From positions 91,265-155,264 of the forward strand of contig CALBSC010000038.1 of NCBI GenBank assembly GCA_937927685.1: 64,000 nucleotides of DNA, given 5' to 3'. A model generated the notes under the pieces. That model was not told the origin of the DNA. It was given only the letters and a program-made list of their open reading frames with translations, and ran no database searches. Shown one piece after another: positions 41,414-49,244 of this stretch. Position 1 is the first letter of the stretch. Every line of letters begins with the position of its first letter. The position numbers were made by a program, and so were the translations under genes. The DNA is from an uncultured Burkholderiales bacterium (GTDB lineage Bacteria > Pseudomonadota > Gammaproteobacteria > Burkholderiales > Burkholderiaceae_C).

Positions 41414-42127
41414 TTAACCGTCCTGTTGAGCCATGTGAAGTTGATGAAGGGTGATCTTGCGAACTTCCGACTGGCTGTCCGCAATATGGGAGCGAAGTAA
41501 CTGAGTGGCTGTCGGCGCATCGTGGCCTTGAATGGCTTTCAGGATACGGGCGTGTTCTTCATATGTGGCGGTCAGTCGTTGGGACTGGTTGAAATCCAGC
41601 CGGCGTATGACTCGAATTTTTTCAGTGATTTCCAGGTGCACGCGAACCATTTCTTGATTGCCAGAGGCAGCGACCAGAGCCGCATGAAAAGCTTCATCCC
41701 ACTGCCCCACCACACGACCGTCCTGACACCGCAGCGCCTCGGGGACCAACCAGATGGACTCCAGGTCAATCAACACGTGCTTGAGGTGAGTGTCTGGCTG
41801 CTGACTCAAGGATTCGACGGCCGCCGTTTCCAGGATCATACGCAATTCATACAACTGTTCGTACTTGCGGAAATCAAAGGGCAACACCCGCCAGCCACTG
41901 CGAAAAAAAACCTCCACATAGCCTTCCTGCTGCAACCGGTACAACGCCTGTCGAATGGGGGTTCGCGAGACACCCAAACGCTCGCTTTGCTCGACTTCTG
42001 TGAAGCGGTCCCCAGGTAGCAGTTTGAACTCGACAATGTCCTGTTTGAGCTGGTGGTACACATCCTCGGAGCGTGATCGGTCCGAGGACTTGTGAAGGGG
42101 GCTCCGCGGCGAAGTCACCGTCTGCAT
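41414..42127 (-). CDS. GntR-family transcriptional regulator (FCD domain)
   Basis: 237 residues. The N-terminal winged helix has the GntR signature DIVEFKLLPGDRFTEVEQSERLGVSRTPIRQAL. The C-terminal all-helical FCD ligand domain has YELRMILETAAVESL, DEAFHAALVAASGN and HARILKAIQGHD, with Asp/His positions for metal and small organic acids. Its start overlaps the stop of the cysteine hydrolase gene as TGATG. It probably senses a pathway acid such as an oxalurate- or allophanate-type ligand and controls its own operon. The nearest inverted repeat is at 49211-49240. Confidence 0.92.
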   Translation of the reverse strand: MQTVTSPRSPLHKSSDRSRSEDVYHQLKQDIVEFKLLPGDRFTEVEQSERLGVSRTPIRQALYRLQQEGYVEVFFRSGWRVLPFDFRKYEQLYELRMILETAAVESLSQQPDTHLKHVLIDLESIWLVPEALRCQDGRVVGQWDEAFHAALVAASGNQEMVRVHLEITEKIRVIRRLDFNQSQRLTATYEEHARILKAIQGHDAPTATQLLRSHIADSQSEVRKITLHQLHMAQQDG

Positions 42128-42795
42128 CAGCGGTTATTCCAACTCTGGAGCAACACATGGCTGGAGCAGGTCCAACCCACCAAAGCCCCCTGGGCTCGAA
42201 TCATGTCCAGCGTGGCTTGCTTAAATTGCGGGAAATAGCTCTCGGTGCAATCGTCGAGCAAGAGACATTCATACCCCCGATCATTGGCTTCCCGCATCGA
42301 GGTTTGCACACACACCTCCGTCGTCACGCCCATGAAGACCAACGACGTCACACCGGCCTGCTGCAGACGTTCGTGGAGCCCCGTGTTGTAAAACATGCCC
42401 TTGCCGGGTTTGTCAATGACCCATTCGTCTGCCCGAGGCATCAAGGCCGGAACGATATCGCAGCCCGGCTCCCCCGCGATCAAGATTCGCCCCATCGGGC
42501 CCGCGTCACCAATTCTCAGGGCTGGTTGTCCCCGGTTGAGCTTGGCGTCAGGGCAATCCGACAGATCGGGACGATGCGCCTCGCGGGTGTGCAAAACACG
42601 ACCTCCACGCGCACGCCAGGCGCTGAGGACACGCTGACAAGCGGGGAGGATGGAGGACAAGCGTGACACATCGTTGCCCAGGCTCTCTCCAAATCCACCC
42701 GGTTCGATGAAATCGCGCTGCATGTCAATGATCACCAGCATCGTGCTGGACCATTCGCAGCGAAATTCAAAGGGGTCGGCCGCCAGCGAAATCAT
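42127..42795 (-). CDS. Isochorismatase-family cysteine hydrolase, biuret hydrolase-like
   Basis: 222 residues. The Asp-Lys-Cys triad is seen in VIIDMQRDF (Asp), IDKPGKGMFY (Lys) and MGVTTEVCVQTSMREANDRGYE (Cys). Blocks HTREAHRPDLSD, GEPGCDIVPAL and the final LVGW resemble the biuret amidohydrolase BiuH and the ureidoacrylate hydrolase RutB more than true isochorismatases. BiuH turns biuret into allophanate and ammonia, which would feed AtzF in this same operon. The frame starts at ATG 42795. An alternative substrate is another N-carbamoyl amide. Confidence 0.87.
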   Translation of the reverse strand: MISLAADPFEFRCEWSSTMLVIIDMQRDFIEPGGFGESLGNDVSRLSSILPACQRVLSAWRARGGRVLHTREAHRPDLSDCPDAKLNRGQPALRIGDAGPMGRILIAGEPGCDIVPALMPRADEWVIDKPGKGMFYNTGLHERLQQAGVTSLVFMGVTTEVCVQTSMREANDRGYECLLLDDCTESYFPQFKQATLDMIRAQGALVGWTCSSHVLLQSWNNR

Positions 42796-42826
42796 CGCCC
42801 GCCCCTGCCTGGCAGACTCCCGCGTT

Positions 42827-43210
42827 TCATGCCGGCACCATCAGACTCACATGCGCTGACACCACGCGCCACCCGTCTTCGGTTCTGATCCAAGTCTGGC
42901 TTTGCCGACCCACGCGATCTGAACCCTCTCGCCAGAATTCGGTGTTGGCGGTGGCCGCGTCGTGACCATACGTGGTGATGACGGTTCGCGTCAGGGTGCG
43001 CGCCAGGCCCTTGGACGGCCTGGCGGCCCGAAATGCCTGGATCTCTTCATAGCCATATAAGTTTTCCGTCGCGCCATACCGAATGGTGTGAGGGCTGCGC
43101 CAGAACAGTTCATCCAGCACCTGGACATCGTTCGATACCAGCGCGCACTCATAGCGCTCGAATGCGGTCTGTACCTCTGCCACCACCTCGGGCAAATTGA
43201 GTTCTTTCAT
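42827..43210 (-). CDS. AtzH/HpxZ-like protein (DUF3225, SnoaL-like fold)
   Basis: 127 residues from ATG 43210; upstream in-frame sequence is antisense-like and excluded. The pattern is VQTAFERYECALVSNDVQVLDELFWRSPHTIRYGATENLYGYEEIQAFR, RTVITTYGHDAATANTEFW, GRQSQTWIRTEDGWRVVSAHVS, a cone-shaped SnoaL-type fold. In AtzGEH/HpxXYZ clusters this protein accompanies the amidase. Its ATG overlaps the amidase stop by 4 bases (ATGA), so a 1:1 partnership is likely. Its role may be decarboxylation or stabilising the intermediate; the exact reaction is uncertain. Confidence 0.87.
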   Translation of the reverse strand: MKELNLPEVVAEVQTAFERYECALVSNDVQVLDELFWRSPHTIRYGATENLYGYEEIQAFRAARPSKGLARTLTRTVITTYGHDAATANTEFWREGSDRVGRQSQTWIRTEDGWRVVSAHVSLMVPA

Positions 43211-44571
43211 GCCGTGTGCTCCTTCAGTTGTGCCGCGCCCATGGCCTCCAGGGTGTGGGCGGCGCGTAACGCCAGATCTTCTCTCCAGGGAGCGGCAATC
43301 AACTGTACCCCCAGCGGCAAGCCATTCAGACCCGACGGCCAGACAGGCGCAGTCACCACCGGACAACCGGCAAATGAAATCGGCTGGGTCAAGAGACCCA
43401 TGGCAGCGCGACAGGGAAGCTTCTGTCCTTGTATGTCCAGCCATTCGGTCCCGATGGGCTGAGCGCAGACTGGCGTGGCAGGGGCCAGCAAGATGTCCCA
43501 ATCCTGGAATAAAGCCTGAACCTTGTCGCGATAGACGCTTCTGAATCGCTGGGCGCGTACATACCAGGCCGCTGGTTGCAAGGCACCCGCCATGAAACGA
43601 TCGACGGACAAGGGTTCGAAGTCTTCCGGACAGCGTCTGAGGTCTTCCAGGTGCAAGGCACCGCCTTCACTGGCCGTCACAATGAAGGCGGCTGCGCGGG
43701 CATAGGCCGCATCAGGCCAGGTCACCTCGGCGGTTGCGCCCAAAGCGGTCGCGACCCTGCTCACACTGGCACGCGCAGACTCGGAGGCAAAGTCCTGAAA
43801 ATAGCCGGACAAGACGCCGATGCGCAGGCCCCGGATACCCAGGCCGATCTGCTGGACCGTGGGTTGAACGCGAGTGGCGTGACACCCGGGATCCTGCGAA
43901 TCCGGGCCCTGCATGGCGTCATAGGACGCGGCCAGCAAGTGGACGGAATCCGCCATTGGCCCGAGGTGGTCCAAACTGTTCACAAAAGGGAATGTGCCCC
44001 GGCGAGAGAGTCGTCCGAAAGTGGGCTTCATCCCCCACACACCACACAGGGACGATGGCACGCGTATGGAACCGTTGGTGTCGGAGCCCAGGGTGAGTGG
44101 CACCATGCCGGCAGCCACCGCCGCGCCAGATCCTCCTGAAGATCCACCGGCCACGCACGTCACGTCGTGCGGGTTGCGGGTAGGACCGTCATGGGAGTTT
44201 TCAGTGGTGAATCCGTAGGCATATTCGTCCATGTTGAGCGCGCCGAGCAACACGGCGCCGGCGGCCTTCAAGCGCGCAACCAACACGGCATCCTCGCTGG
44301 CTGGCGGGGCATGCCGATGCACCATGGAACCCGCTACCGTGGTCATGCCCTGAATGTCGAACAGATTCTTCACCGCGAAGGGAATACCCGCCAGTGGGCC
44401 CAGTGTCTCTCCACCTTGAATTCGTCGATCTATGTCGGCAGCCTCACGGCGAGCTCGCTCAAAGGTGAAGTGTGTAAAGGCATTGAACTGCGGGTTCAGC
44501 GTCTCAATGCGCTGGATGGCTTGCTCGACCCGCTCCATGGCCGTCATGCCGGGGGAAGAGCGCATCGTCAC
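43207..44571 (-). CDS. AtzE/HpxY-like amidase (1-carboxybiuret or oxalurate hydrolase type)
   Basis: 454 residues, amidase-signature family. Lys in FAVKNLFDIQG, cis-Ser in AGGSSGGSGAAV, nucleophile Ser in SDTNGSIRVPSSLCG. PTFGRLSRRGTFPFVNSLDHLGPMA and the AATALEAMGA-type end fit AtzE. The start is GTG 44571 (GTGA overlap with AtzG) or ATG 44565. Known AtzE works as a complex with the small AtzG subunit and removes ammonia from 1-carboxybiuret. In hpx clusters the homologue is linked to oxalurate use. The neighbouring genes support either reading. Confidence 0.9.
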   Translation of the reverse strand: MTMRSSPGMTAMERVEQAIQRIETLNPQFNAFTHFTFERARREAADIDRRIQGGETLGPLAGIPFAVKNLFDIQGMTTVAGSMVHRHAPPASEDAVLVARLKAAGAVLLGALNMDEYAYGFTTENSHDGPTRNPHDVTCVAGGSSGGSGAAVAAGMVPLTLGSDTNGSIRVPSSLCGVWGMKPTFGRLSRRGTFPFVNSLDHLGPMADSVHLLAASYDAMQGPDSQDPGCHATRVQPTVQQIGLGIRGLRIGVLSGYFQDFASESARASVSRVATALGATAEVTWPDAAYARAAAFIVTASEGGALHLEDLRRCPEDFEPLSVDRFMAGALQPAAWYVRAQRFRSVYRDKVQALFQDWDILLAPATPVCAQPIGTEWLDIQGQKLPCRAAMGLLTQPISFAGCPVVTAPVWPSGLNGLPLGVQLIAAPWREDLALRAAHTLEAMGAAQLKEHTA

Positions 44572-44780
44572 ACCGGTTCCCCGTCTTTGGGAAATGGCGC
44601 CGGCACAAACAGTTCCGCCAATTCATCGTGTGGCTGCAAGGGCAGTTCCTCGAGTAAGCGTGCCATTTGAACCGTTCTTGCCAGATGCTCGGCGACACGC
44701 TCACAGCGCTCGGACGTCATGGGCAGATTCACCGCCTGCGCTGCTGCACGGACATAGGCCTGGACTTCCAGCGGACTCAT
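44568..44780 (-). CDS. AtzG/HpxX-like small subunit (DUF4089)
   Basis: 70 residues, helical. VQAYVRAAAQAVNLPMTSERCERVAEHLARTVQMARLLEELPL resembles the GatC-like partner of amidase-signature enzymes, and AELFVPAPFPKDGEPV ends it in the way of AtzG. It overlaps both neighbours by 4 bases (ATPase stop and amidase start), so stoichiometric synthesis with AtzE is expected. In known complexes AtzG is needed for stability of AtzE. Confidence 0.88.
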   Translation of the reverse strand: MSPLEVQAYVRAAAQAVNLPMTSERCERVAEHLARTVQMARLLEELPLQPHDELAELFVPAPFPKDGEPV

Positions 44781-45598
44781 CGACGCACCTCACGCTGGAA
44801 TACCTCCAGGCTGCGTTTTTTGATACTCACAAAGTGAGGTTCCGACAGGGTTTCCACCGTGCGAGGGCGAGCATCCGAGTAGTCCAGTATCTCCGCCACA
44901 CGCGTGGGCCGCTTGGTGAGCAACAAGACTTGATCCGCGAGATAGACAGCCTCCTCCAGGTCATGCGAGACCAACAGCATGGTCGTCCCGGTTTGCATGA
45001 AGACTTCCTGCAATTTTTCCCGAATGAACAAGGTCATTTCATAGTCCAGCGCCGAGAACGGCTCGTCCAGAAACAACACCTCGGGTCGTGGTGCCAGGGC
45101 ACGCATGATGGATGCCGTTTGCTGTTGCCCGCCGGAAAGTTCGTAGGGGTAGCGGTTAAGGTCGAATTTAACGTCAAAAGAGGCCACCAGTTCGGCCATT
45201 CGGCGATCGACCTCGGCTTTGGATTTGCCTTCGAGCTTCAGCGGGTAAGCAATGTTGTCGATCGTACGCATCCAGGGAAACATCGCCTCCCGATAATTTT
45301 GAAAGACATAGCCGATCTTGGTGTCTTTGAGCGACTTGCCATCGAACAAAATTTCACCCCCATCAATCGGAATCAAGCCCGCAATCATGTTGATCAGCGT
45401 GCTCTTGCCGCAGCCATTGGGACCAAACACCGAGACGATTTTGTTTTTGGGAATGTCGAGATCGAAATTCTCATACAGTGGCCACCCCGCGAAATACTTG
45501 GTCAGACCACGGATGGTGATATGGGTGCCGGCTGGACCGGGCACAAAAGGCGGCGCCGGCACGTCCACAAACATGGGCGCATTCAATACCGTGCTCAT
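44777..45598 (-). CDS. Tau/Nrt-type ABC transporter ATP-binding protein of the ureide operon
   Basis: 273 residues. Walker A GPNGCGKST, signature LSGGQQQTASIMRA, Walker B EVLFLDEPFSALDYEM, switch LVSHDLEEAVYLAD. An N-terminal extension of about 25 residues (VPAPPFVPGPAG) precedes the nucleotide domain. The ATPase is distinct from the cyanate one in 36448-37302 (different signature and tail), so two separate importers are encoded. Both ends overlap neighbours by 4 bases. Confidence 0.92.
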   Translation of the reverse strand: MSTVLNAPMFVDVPAPPFVPGPAGTHITIRGLTKYFAGWPLYENFDLDIPKNKIVSVFGPNGCGKSTLINMIAGLIPIDGGEILFDGKSLKDTKIGYVFQNYREAMFPWMRTIDNIAYPLKLEGKSKAEVDRRMAELVASFDVKFDLNRYPYELSGGQQQTASIMRALAPRPEVLFLDEPFSALDYEMTLFIREKLQEVFMQTGTTMLLVSHDLEEAVYLADQVLLLTKRPTRVAEILDYSDARPRTVETLSEPHFVSIKKRSLEVFQREVRR

Positions 45599-46431
45599 CG
45601 ACCACTCCAGTGCACCACGCGGCGCTCAATCATCAAAAAAACGATGTTCAACACATAACCCAGGGCACCCGCGGACAGGATCGAGGCGTACATGTCACGC
45701 ACGTTCATGACCTGCTGAGAGTTGATGATGCGATGCCCCAAACCACTGTCAGATCCGATGAACATTTCCGCCACAATCACGATCACCAGGGCCATCGAGA
45801 CAGCGGAGCGAAGGCCGACAAAACTCGGCTGCAAGCTCTCCCAGAACAGCACATCTCGAAAGATTTGCCATCGGGAGGCGCCCATGACGCGCGCAGCCAT
45901 GACGCGCTGTTTGCGCGCATTGATCACACCATACGCGCTGTTGAACACCACGATCAGGAAGGCGCCAAAGGCTGCAATCGCCACCTTGTTGATATCTGAC
46001 ACACCAAAGACCATGAGGAACAGGGGAATCAGCGCCGAGGATGGGGTTGAGCGGAAAAAATCAATCAGGAATTCAACGCTGCGATAGGCTTTTTCATTGC
46101 TGCCCAGCACAATCCCAAGCGGCATGCCAACGACAGCCGCGATCAGGAATGCTTGAATTGTTCGCAGCACCGTCACCCCGAAATCCGCCAACAGGGTGCC
46201 ATTGAAGAACCCCTGGATCAAGGTGATCAGGGTGTTGGCTGGCGAGGGCAACAGAATCGGTTTGACCAGACCGAATCGCACCACCAGGTCCCACACCACG
46301 AACAGGGCCAGAGGCCCTAGAAAGGGCAGCAGGCGCGTGCTCCACGCCGACCGTGAGGCCGGCAGATGGCCTGCTGCCTGGTCAGAGGCCGGTGGCGTCC
46401 ACGGCGTTGTCGAGTTGACGGTTCCAGACAT
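45595..46431 (-). CDS. Tau/Nrt-type ABC transporter permease of the ureide operon
   Basis: 278 residues, about six helices, with an acidic/Pro-rich cytoplasmic N-terminus (STTPWTPPASDQ). The ATPase-contact loop is ARVMGASRWQIFRDVLFWESLQPSFVGLR. The SSS/TauC-type segment LIDFFRSTPSSALIPLFLMVFG is clear. It lies 3 bases after the binding-protein stop. The FVGLRSAVSMALVIVIVAEMF helix is typical of sulfonate/nitrate/ureide importers. Confidence 0.91.
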   Translation of the reverse strand: MSGTVNSTTPWTPPASDQAAGHLPASRSAWSTRLLPFLGPLALFVVWDLVVRFGLVKPILLPSPANTLITLIQGFFNGTLLADFGVTVLRTIQAFLIAAVVGMPLGIVLGSNEKAYRSVEFLIDFFRSTPSSALIPLFLMVFGVSDINKVAIAAFGAFLIVVFNSAYGVINARKQRVMAARVMGASRWQIFRDVLFWESLQPSFVGLRSAVSMALVIVIVAEMFIGSDSGLGHRIINSQQVMNVRDMYASILSAGALGYVLNIVFLMIERRVVHWSGR

Positions 46432-46434
46432 CGA

Positions 46435-47442
46435 TCAACCCCGATAAATCATGGTCTCAACCATCAGGCGCGAACTGAAAATACCCTTCTCAGAAAAGAG
46501 ATCAAAAAACTTCTGGAAATGGGCGATGTCCGCTGCCGTGAACTCGCTGGCCATGGTGTAGGCCGCCAGCGGAACCTCACTGGTCAGAGGGCCTTCAATG
46601 GCGGTGTAGCCCTTGAGATATTGACGCGCCTCGTTGGGCTTGCTGCGGACGTAGGCCACGCCTTTCGCATAGGCGGCAATGTATTTCTTGGCCTCTTCCG
46701 GATACTTCTTGATAAAGGCCGACGTCAGCGAAGCCGAGCCGCCGAACCAGGGGGCGTTGGCATCTCCGAGCACATAGCGGGAGATGACCCCGGCCTCCAA
46801 TACCCGGGTGCTGCCATTCAGGCGCCCGATCGTGCCAGTGGGTTCCAGGGTGTAGCAGCCGTCGATCTGTCCCGCCGCCAACGCAGCGACGTGCTGGCTG
46901 ATGGGCAACTCCACCACCGTGGCGCCAGTTGCGCCACCACGCTCCAGAATGGTCTTGGCCAGCGTGACGTTCTGGATCCCGGGTCCCGATCCCACGCGCT
47001 TGCCTTTCAGGTCGGCCATGGTTTTAGCGGTACTGTTGGCAGGCACCAGCATTTCATCCAGCACGTTTTTCACATTACTGGGATTCGAGCAGATGATCTT
47101 GAAGGTGCCGGGTGCGGCCAGTTCACCAATGGCGATGTTGGCAGATCCCGTGCCGTTGGCACTACCGTCGGTGCGGTCCGACAGCATGCCCTCCATGATC
47201 TGCTGTGCGCCGGCGAATCGTTGCACTTCCACGTTCAACCCAGCGTCTTTGAAATACCCCAATTCGATCGCGGCATAAAACGGCAAGCCTGCCGCGATGG
47301 GCCAGTAGCCGATGCGGATTTTCGGTCCTGATTGGGCGTTTGACCAACCAGCAAAGCCCATCACACTGCTGGCCACTCCGGCCTTGAGCAAGCTGCGGCG
47401 CGTGGTTTTTTGAGCCGAAAGAGAACGTGAAGCGTTTGTCAT
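46435..47442 (-). CDS. NMT1/TauA-type substrate-binding protein of the ureide operon (Tat-exported)
   Basis: 335 residues from ATG 47442. The Tat signal is TTRRSLLKAGVASSVMGFAGWSNAQ. Mature blocks are IRIGYWPIAAGLPFYAAIELGYFKDAGLNVEVQRF, GKRVGSGPGIQNVTLAKTILERGG, LAAGQIDGCYTLEPTG and AYTMASEFTAADIA. An upstream extension of 44 codons is not protein-like. The ligand is inferred to be the operon's ureide; it could be biuret, oxalurate or another N-carbamoyl amide. It follows AtzF by 25 bases. Confidence 0.9.
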   Translation of the reverse strand: MTNASRSLSAQKTTRRSLLKAGVASSVMGFAGWSNAQSGPKIRIGYWPIAAGLPFYAAIELGYFKDAGLNVEVQRFAGAQQIMEGMLSDRTDGSANGTGSANIAIGELAAPGTFKIICSNPSNVKNVLDEMLVPANSTAKTMADLKGKRVGSGPGIQNVTLAKTILERGGATGATVVELPISQHVAALAAGQIDGCYTLEPTGTIGRLNGSTRVLEAGVISRYVLGDANAPWFGGSASLTSAFIKKYPEEAKKYIAAYAKGVAYVRSKPNEARQYLKGYTAIEGPLTSEVPLAAYTMASEFTAADIAHFQKFFDLFSEKGIFSSRLMVETMIYRG

Positions 47443-47467
47443 GATGAACTCCAGTGATGAAAAAAAT

Positions 47468-49156
47468 TTATGAACGGGATTGCAGGTAGGCTTGCCAGCC
47501 GCCCCACTGGGTGATGTCCGTGGCGTCCTGCAAGGCCAGGGGCTCGCAGACAAAACCCTGGACCTGGCGGCCATCCAGCAAGGTCAGAGTTCCAATGCCC
47601 AACGGTGCCGGTATGAGCGACACGAAGGAACCGTAATGCTCCATGGGCAGTTCCCACAACTCGATGGCAATGGGTTGTCCCGAATTGGGCGCTCCGCGCA
47701 ACAAACCCGGCTTGGGAGGCACGGCATCGGATAAGGCGAACAGGCGGTAATCCGCCGATGTGTGTGTGGCTTCCAGCAGTCGCCCGCCACGCTCGGTCAA
47801 CTGATGGTTCAACGGCATGCCACTCAGATGCGCCCCCACCACCGCCACGCGGGCATAACGCTTGTCTGCCCCGGGCAAGATGACCTTTGCCGGTGAGAGC
47901 GGCATGGACGTGCGTCCTTGCAACAAGCCCGTGGCCAGGTGGTAGCGCTGCCCCAAGTCGGCCAGACGCAGGTCCGAGCCGCATCGGCCAATCAACGTGA
48001 CCCCGAAAGGCAAGCCGTCTGCGCGCAAACTGCTGGGGACGGACAAGGCTGCGTAATCCAGCAGGTTCACAAAGTTGGTGTAAATGCCCAGGTTGCGGTT
48101 CAGTGCCAATGGGTCGGCACGCATCGCCTCGATGGTGTAGTGCGTCGGCGCGGTGGGCACAAGCATCACATCCATGTGCTGCCAGGCTCGCTGGGTTTGC
48201 TTGTCCAGCGCTTTCAACTCGTTCTGGGCTCGAAATAGGTCAACCGCACTGTATTGGCGCCCTTGCCCAATGATGGTGCGAACCGGCTCCACCACGTCTT
48301 CGGGATGCGCATCATAGAAGTGCTGGATCGCTTCGTAGCGTTCTGCCACCAGCGCACTTTCATAGAGTAATGATGCCGCTTGTGCGAAGGGTGCAAAGTC
48401 CACGGTGACGGGCATTCCGCCAAGAGTCTTCATACGCTCCACCGCTTGCTCAAAGGCAGCCTGCGCTTGAACGTCCCCGAAAAATTCCAGCACATCGGGC
48501 ACACCAAAGCGAAACTGTGCTGGCCAGGGTTCCTCGCTCAAGGAGAGCGATCGTGAAAAGGGGTCGAGGGCGTCTTCCCCCATCGCGGCCTTGAGCACGT
48601 CGAGGGCCAGACCTACCTCGCGGGTCAGAATCGACACACAATCCACACTCTGAGCGGCCGGCACCACGCCGTGCGCACTCATCAATCCCTTGGACGGCTT
48701 GAGACCCACAATATTATTAAGACCGGCAGGCACCCGACCCGAACCCGCAGTATCGGTGCCCAGCGCAAAATCCACCTGCCCAGTGGCCACCGCAAACGCC
48801 GACCCGGAACTCGACCCGCCGCTCACATACCGGGCATCAAAGGCATTGGGAACCGCCCCGTAAGGCGAGCGGGTTCCGTTCAAACCACAGGCGAATTGGT
48901 CCAGGTTGGTTTTGCCGATCAAACTGGCCCCGGCTTCGAGCAGTTTGCGCACCACCGTCGAATGCTCAGCAGGCACATAAGCGAAGGATGGGCACCCTGC
49001 TGTGGTGGGCACCCCCTTCACATCTATGTTGTCCTTGGCTGCGAAACTGAGGCCTTGCAACGGCCCCACCCCGGCGCCCCGCAAGGGCACCTCACAGCGC
49101 GTGATCCATTCGGTTGAACCGGAGTCTGTCGATTGCACCACTTTTGAGCATCCCAT
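47468..49156 (-). CDS. atzF: Allophanate hydrolase
   Basis: 562 residues. The N-terminal amidase domain has LSFAAKDNIDVKG (Lys), VSGGSSSGSAFAVATG (cis-Ser) and DTAGSGRVPAG (nucleophile). The C-terminal domain from about residue 440 has VAVVGAHLSGMPLNHQLTERGGRLLEATHTSADYRLFAL and IPAPLGIGTLTLLDGRQVQGFVCEP, the decarboxylating half of AtzF. It hydrolyses allophanate to two ammonia and CO2. ATG 49156 would leave only about 8 bases of leader from the predicted sigma-54 start and has no ribosome-binding site; GTG 49141 is an alternative. It is first in the operon. Confidence 0.93.
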   Translation of the reverse strand: MGCSKVVQSTDSGSTEWITRCEVPLRGAGVGPLQGLSFAAKDNIDVKGVPTTAGCPSFAYVPAEHSTVVRKLLEAGASLIGKTNLDQFACGLNGTRSPYGAVPNAFDARYVSGGSSSGSAFAVATGQVDFALGTDTAGSGRVPAGLNNIVGLKPSKGLMSAHGVVPAAQSVDCVSILTREVGLALDVLKAAMGEDALDPFSRSLSLSEEPWPAQFRFGVPDVLEFFGDVQAQAAFEQAVERMKTLGGMPVTVDFAPFAQAASLLYESALVAERYEAIQHFYDAHPEDVVEPVRTIIGQGRQYSAVDLFRAQNELKALDKQTQRAWQHMDVMLVPTAPTHYTIEAMRADPLALNRNLGIYTNFVNLLDYAALSVPSSLRADGLPFGVTLIGRCGSDLRLADLGQRYHLATGLLQGRTSMPLSPAKVILPGADKRYARVAVVGAHLSGMPLNHQLTERGGRLLEATHTSADYRLFALSDAVPPKPGLLRGAPNSGQPIAIELWELPMEHYGSFVSLIPAPLGIGTLTLLDGRQVQGFVCEPLALQDATDITQWGGWQAYLQSRS

Positions 49157-49174
49157 CTTGTATTCAAGACAGAG

Positions 49175-49190
49175 TGCAAGAGGTGTGCCA
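49175..49190 (-). promoter_or_regulatory. Perfect sigma-54 promoter consensus upstream of the ureide operon
   Basis: The minus strand reads TGGCAC-ACCTC-TTGCA, matching all 11 consensus positions of TGGCAC-N5-TTGCA. It is the best sigma-54 match in the window. The predicted start is near 49164. Confidence 0.78.
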
Positions 49191-49210
49191 GTTAACCCGA
49201 ATGGCTCCGC

Positions 49211-49240
49211 GCGTGAGCGCTCGACATCAATCGCTCACGC
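49211..49240. repeat. 9-bp inverted repeat upstream of the ureide operon
   Basis: GCGTGAGCG-N12-CGCTCACGC is a perfect 9-bp inverted repeat 21 bases upstream of the sigma-54 promoter and just past the TRAP binding-protein stop. With no T-run it is not an obvious terminator. It may be an operator or enhancer site. Confidence 0.55.
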
Positions 49241-49244
49241 CGCC

